Below, piece after piece: positions 61,154 to 64,000 of a stretch of 64,000 nt of DNA. The DNA is from Dokdonella_A sp963834755. Lineage in GTDB: Bacteria; Pseudomonadota; Gammaproteobacteria; Xanthomonadales; Rhodanobacteraceae. Made by a program: the position numbers and the translations under genes. A model generated the notes under the pieces. It was not told the DNA's origin, made no database searches, and saw nothing but the letters and a program-made list of their open reading frames with translations. Position 1 is the first letter of the stretch; each line of letters starts with the position of its first letter. Location of the stretch: positions 1 to 64,000 of the forward strand of contig CAWICQ010000011.1 of assembly GCA_963834755.1 (NCBI GenBank), read 5' to 3'.

Positions 61154-63679
61154 TCACGACATCGCATTTCGGCGGCCTCGTTGCTCCCTAAACAACCTGG
61201 TCCAGCTTCCGCTGACGAAGGCGACCAAGATTGCGAGCAGAAGTAACGACGCATGCGGGCGCGCTACCTGCCACACCTTTGCCGCAACGGGGACCCATAG
61301 AATTCCGACCAACAGGATCACCACGGCGGCGCTGATGAACCAATAAGCGTTTCGCTTCGTTGCGAAGATTCCGCCGGCGCCTGCCGAATCGGCTAACGCC
61401 AATATAAGGTTGGCCAACACCAGCGCAGTGAACGCTGCGCCCCGGGCCTCCTGCTCCGAGTAAAGCTGAAGTGCGTATGCGTATATGCCAAGCACGCCGG
61501 CGAAGATAACGAGACCCTGCAGCAGGGCGAGACCGATCTGCCGAAAGCCAAACAGAGGTTCCCCTAGTTTTCTCGGAGGGCGCGCCATCGCTTCGGCATC
61601 GCCCGGTTCCGCTTCGAAGACGATCGCACAGGTTGGATCGATCGCAAGTTCCATCAACACGACGTGCATCGGAAAAAGGAGCGGCGGGAAGCCGAGCAGA
61701 ATCGGGCAAAGCGCGAGTCCGGCAATGGGCACGTGAATGGCCGTGATGTACGTCAACGCTCGGCGCAGATTCGAGAAGATCCGCCGGCCCAGCCGTATGC
61801 CACCGATGATGGAAGCGAAGCGGTCGTCTAGAAGCACGAGATCGGCAGCCTCACGGGCCACGTCGGTACCTTTCTTCCCCATCGCAATACCAATATGAGC
61901 CGCTTGCAACGCGGGAGCGTCGTTGACGCCATCACCGGTCATCGCAACCACCTGTCCGTCCGCTTTGAGCGCTTCGACGATGCGAAGTTTCTGGTTGGGC
62001 GCGACGCGTGCACAAACCCGGACAGTACGCAGCCGGGCGGACAGCTCTGGAATGGTCAGATTGGCGATGTCGGATCCCATGAGCACGCCCGCCGACGTAT
62101 CGAGTCCGGCGGACTGCGCAATCGCAATAGCCGTTGCAGGATGATCGCCGGTGACCATGATCACCGCGACACCGGCAGCGCGGGCCTCGCCGAGTGCTGC
62201 CGGCACGTCGCTACGCACCGGATCGATGAAACCAAGCAAACCCGCGAACGTGAACGTGACAGTGGATGGGTCATCAACGAAGCGCGCCGGCAGGTGTGCG
62301 GATGCGACACCGAGAACGCGCAATCCCATCCCGGCATACCGCTCGACGACACGTTGCATCTGTGCGATCGCATCGGCGGGCAACTTGCAGAGATTCCAGA
62401 TCGCCTCGGGTGCACCTTTCGCGGCGACGATCCTTTCTTCTCCGTGCGCTCGCCAGATTTGAACGACCGCCATCAACTCCGGTCGCAGCGGCCACGTGAC
62501 TTCCGGCTCGCCGGCGAAAGCACCGGCGACCGCTGCGCCACTGAGCGAGCGAATCGCTCGATCCATGGGATCGACGGGATGGACGGCCGATGCGAGAGCG
62601 GCGAGTCTGATGAGCTCACCCGCGGGCCCATCGAGGCATTCTTCGAGGTCTGTTCCGCTGAGTTCCACATGATCCGGACTCGCGAAGACCTGCGCGACTC
62701 GCATTCGGTTCTCCGTCAAGGTCCCCGTCTTGTCGACACACAGAGCCGAAGCGCCTCCGAGGGTCTCGATCACGGCACTGCGACGGGTCAATACCTTATG
62801 CATTGCCAGGCGCCAGGCGCCTAACGCAAGGAAGACCGCAAGGACCATCGGGAACTCTTCGGGAATCAGCGCAATGGCGACGGTGATTCCCGCAAGGATT
62901 CCGCCAATCCAATCGTGACGGACGAAGCCGTACCCAACCGCCACCAGTGCGCAAAAAGCGAGCGCAAATGCGCCGAGCCGGGCAACCAGCCGTCCCGCGG
63001 TGACCTGCAATGGCGTTCGCTGCTCATCGATGGCGGCGAGCGACACGCCGATCCGCCCGAGCGCCGAGCGCGAGCCCGTTCGAGTCACGATCGCAACACC
63101 CTGACCTCGAACGATGAGTGTGCCCGCGAATAGATTCGGCGATTTCTCCGCGCCTGGCGTTGGATTCGCCTCTGCGGGTTCGTCCAGCCTCGCAGGAATT
63201 TTAGCCGCTGGCGCCGACTCGCCCGTCAAGGCAGACTCGTCGATTGTCAGCACTTCCCCACCGACAAGTCGCGCATCCGCAGGCAATCGTTCGCCCTCGC
63301 CGATCAGCAGAACATCATCGGTTGCAAGCTCGCGCGCAGGTACCTGCACCTGGACACCATCGCGCATGACGCGAGCAAATGGCTGCGATAGCTGGCGGAG
63401 CGTGGCGAGCGCATGCTCGCTGCGCACCTCCTGAAGCACCACCAAGCCAATCGATGCCACAGCGCCCGCAGCAAGGAACAAACCTTCGATGAGGTCTCCC
63501 AGTACCAGATACAGGCCGGCGGCGCCCAATAGAAGAAAGAACATGGGCTCGCGCATGGTTTCCAGGCAAATTTGCAGCAGTCCTCGCCGCGGTTTGCGCG
63601 GCAGATCGTTGTAACCCAGCGTCGCCAGTCGCTGCTGAACTTCCGATGTGCTTAGCCCGAGGAGAGGGTCCACGTTCAT
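61154..63679 (-). CDS. Cation-transporting P-type ATPase
   Basis: 841 residues. Motifs in order: TGES at 152-155 (actuator), IPEEFP at 272-277 in membrane helix 4 (ion path), DKTGTLT with phosphorylated Asp316, MTGDGVNDAP near 570, and C-terminal membrane helices. The Glu in IPEEFP and the general layout fit the P2A-type Ca2+/Mn2+-like branch, but the ion cannot be fixed from sequence. It is an inner-membrane pump. No heavy-metal-binding domain is at the N-terminus. A UspA remnant lies just downstream in the opposite direction. It has the full length of the family. Confidence 0.85.
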   Translation of the reverse strand: MNVDPLLGLSTSEVQQRLATLGYNDLPRKPRRGLLQICLETMREPMFFLLLGAAGLYLVLGDLIEGLFLAAGAVASIGLVVLQEVRSEHALATLRQLSQPFARVMRDGVQVQVPARELATDDVLLIGEGERLPADARLVGGEVLTIDESALTGESAPAAKIPARLDEPAEANPTPGAEKSPNLFAGTLIVRGQGVAIVTRTGSRSALGRIGVSLAAIDEQRTPLQVTAGRLVARLGAFALAFCALVAVGYGFVRHDWIGGILAGITVAIALIPEEFPMVLAVFLALGAWRLAMHKVLTRRSAVIETLGGASALCVDKTGTLTENRMRVAQVFASPDHVELSGTDLEECLDGPAGELIRLAALASAVHPVDPMDRAIRSLSGAAVAGAFAGEPEVTWPLRPELMAVVQIWRAHGEERIVAAKGAPEAIWNLCKLPADAIAQMQRVVERYAGMGLRVLGVASAHLPARFVDDPSTVTFTFAGLLGFIDPVRSDVPAALGEARAAGVAVIMVTGDHPATAIAIAQSAGLDTSAGVLMGSDIANLTIPELSARLRTVRVCARVAPNQKLRIVEALKADGQVVAMTGDGVNDAPALQAAHIGIAMGKKGTDVAREAADLVLLDDRFASIIGGIRLGRRIFSNLRRALTYITAIHVPIAGLALCPILLGFPPLLFPMHVVLMELAIDPTCAIVFEAEPGDAEAMARPPRKLGEPLFGFRQIGLALLQGLVIFAGVLGIYAYALQLYSEQEARGAAFTALVLANLILALADSAGAGGIFATKRNAYWFISAAVVILLVGILWVPVAAKVWQVARPHASLLLLAILVAFVSGSWTRLFREQRGRRNAMS

Positions 63680-63780
63680 TCAATGCGCGCCTTGGTATTC
63701 CGCCCGCCAGATGCTCGCGTGAGTTTGCATGGGAGTAATTGACACAGATCAAAGTGACCGGGCGCATCGCATGGATTTCA

Positions 63781-64000
63781 GGCGGGCTAGCGGAAGCGAG
63801 ATTCCCCCGTGGATATGCTCCTTGGGTTCGCCGAAGCAATGGCGCTGTTCGACGTCACCACCGCCGCATTCGTACTCGCGGCATGCATCCGGTCGGCCAA
63901 AGCTGGATTTCCGATCACCCGGACGCGGTCGAGGGCGGCGGAAGCCACGCTTGCCGCGCGTGCCATGGCGCCGACCATCGCGGCACGGTGCTCGCCTTCA
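63781..64000 (+). CDS. Cytochrome c-type protein, partial (cut by window end)
   Basis: The frame from about 63781 reads HPVGQSWISDHPDAVEGGGS and then HACRACHGADHRGTVLAF, with one CxxCH heme-binding site (CRACH). The H-x-V-G-Q-S-W-x-x-x-H-P pattern is familiar from multiheme cytochromes. The start codon is unclear (ATG at 63880 or further upstream), and a stop at about 63736 bounds the frame. Probably an exported electron carrier. The rest lies outside the window. Confidence 0.5.

Overview
The window looks like a gammaproteobacterial chromosome segment, most likely Lysobacterales/Rhodanobacteraceae (Dokdonella-like). This is inferred from high GC, many secreted or lipoprotein genes, winged-helix/TPR and ECF-sigma/Ser-Thr-kinase pairs, and several exported proteins ending in a short I(F/L)xxGF(D/E) motif that I associate with that group. 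No rRNA, intact tRNA or CRISPR array was seen.

Region 1 (1-12.7 kb) is accessory DNA: the right half of a dispersed repeat (family R), a decayed DUF4019 gene, a Rap1a/Tai-like protein, a DUF2971 gene beside a frameshifted SIR2-like gene, a run of very small overlapping genes, a serine recombinase coupled to a DUF2924 gene, a membrane-protein block duplicated at 47.3 kb, and a frameshifted phage packaging module (terminase, DUF5681, ParB-methyltransferase).

Region 2 (13-25.4 kb) holds a DUF2235 hydrolase, a lipoprotein, two S8 proteases, membrane proteins, a metallophosphoesterase lipoprotein and a beta/gamma-crystallin-like exported protein. A shared 18-bp palindrome-like motif sits in four intergenic regions of regions 1 and 2.

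Region 3 (25.7-49.6 kb) mixes resident genes (a molybdopterin oxidoreductase/cytochrome b561 operon, a winged-helix/TPR regulator, a row of collagen-like and Gly-rich exported proteins, DUF488, a right-handed beta-helix protein) with repeat-mediated scars. There are more R copies, three DUF4336 genes each next to an R copy (two of them a recent ~840-bp duplication), two damaged DUF2924 loci, a truncated NnrS gene, a truncated VOC gene and an IS3 remnant. All R copies have the same orientation, so recombination between them would delete or duplicate what lies between.

Region 4 (49.7-64 kb) looks like stable chromosome: exported propeller proteins, an ECF sigma factor translationally coupled to a Ser/Thr kinase, an MBOAT/SGNH O-acetylation pair, small membrane and exported proteins, a P-type cation ATPase with a UspA remnant downstream, and the start of a cytochrome c gene cut by the window end.

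The best candidate for an undescribed system is the combination of serine recombinase, DUF2924 protein, the iteron-bearing R repeats and a shared 14-base border motif. The pieces are visible in the sequence; the mechanism is inference.
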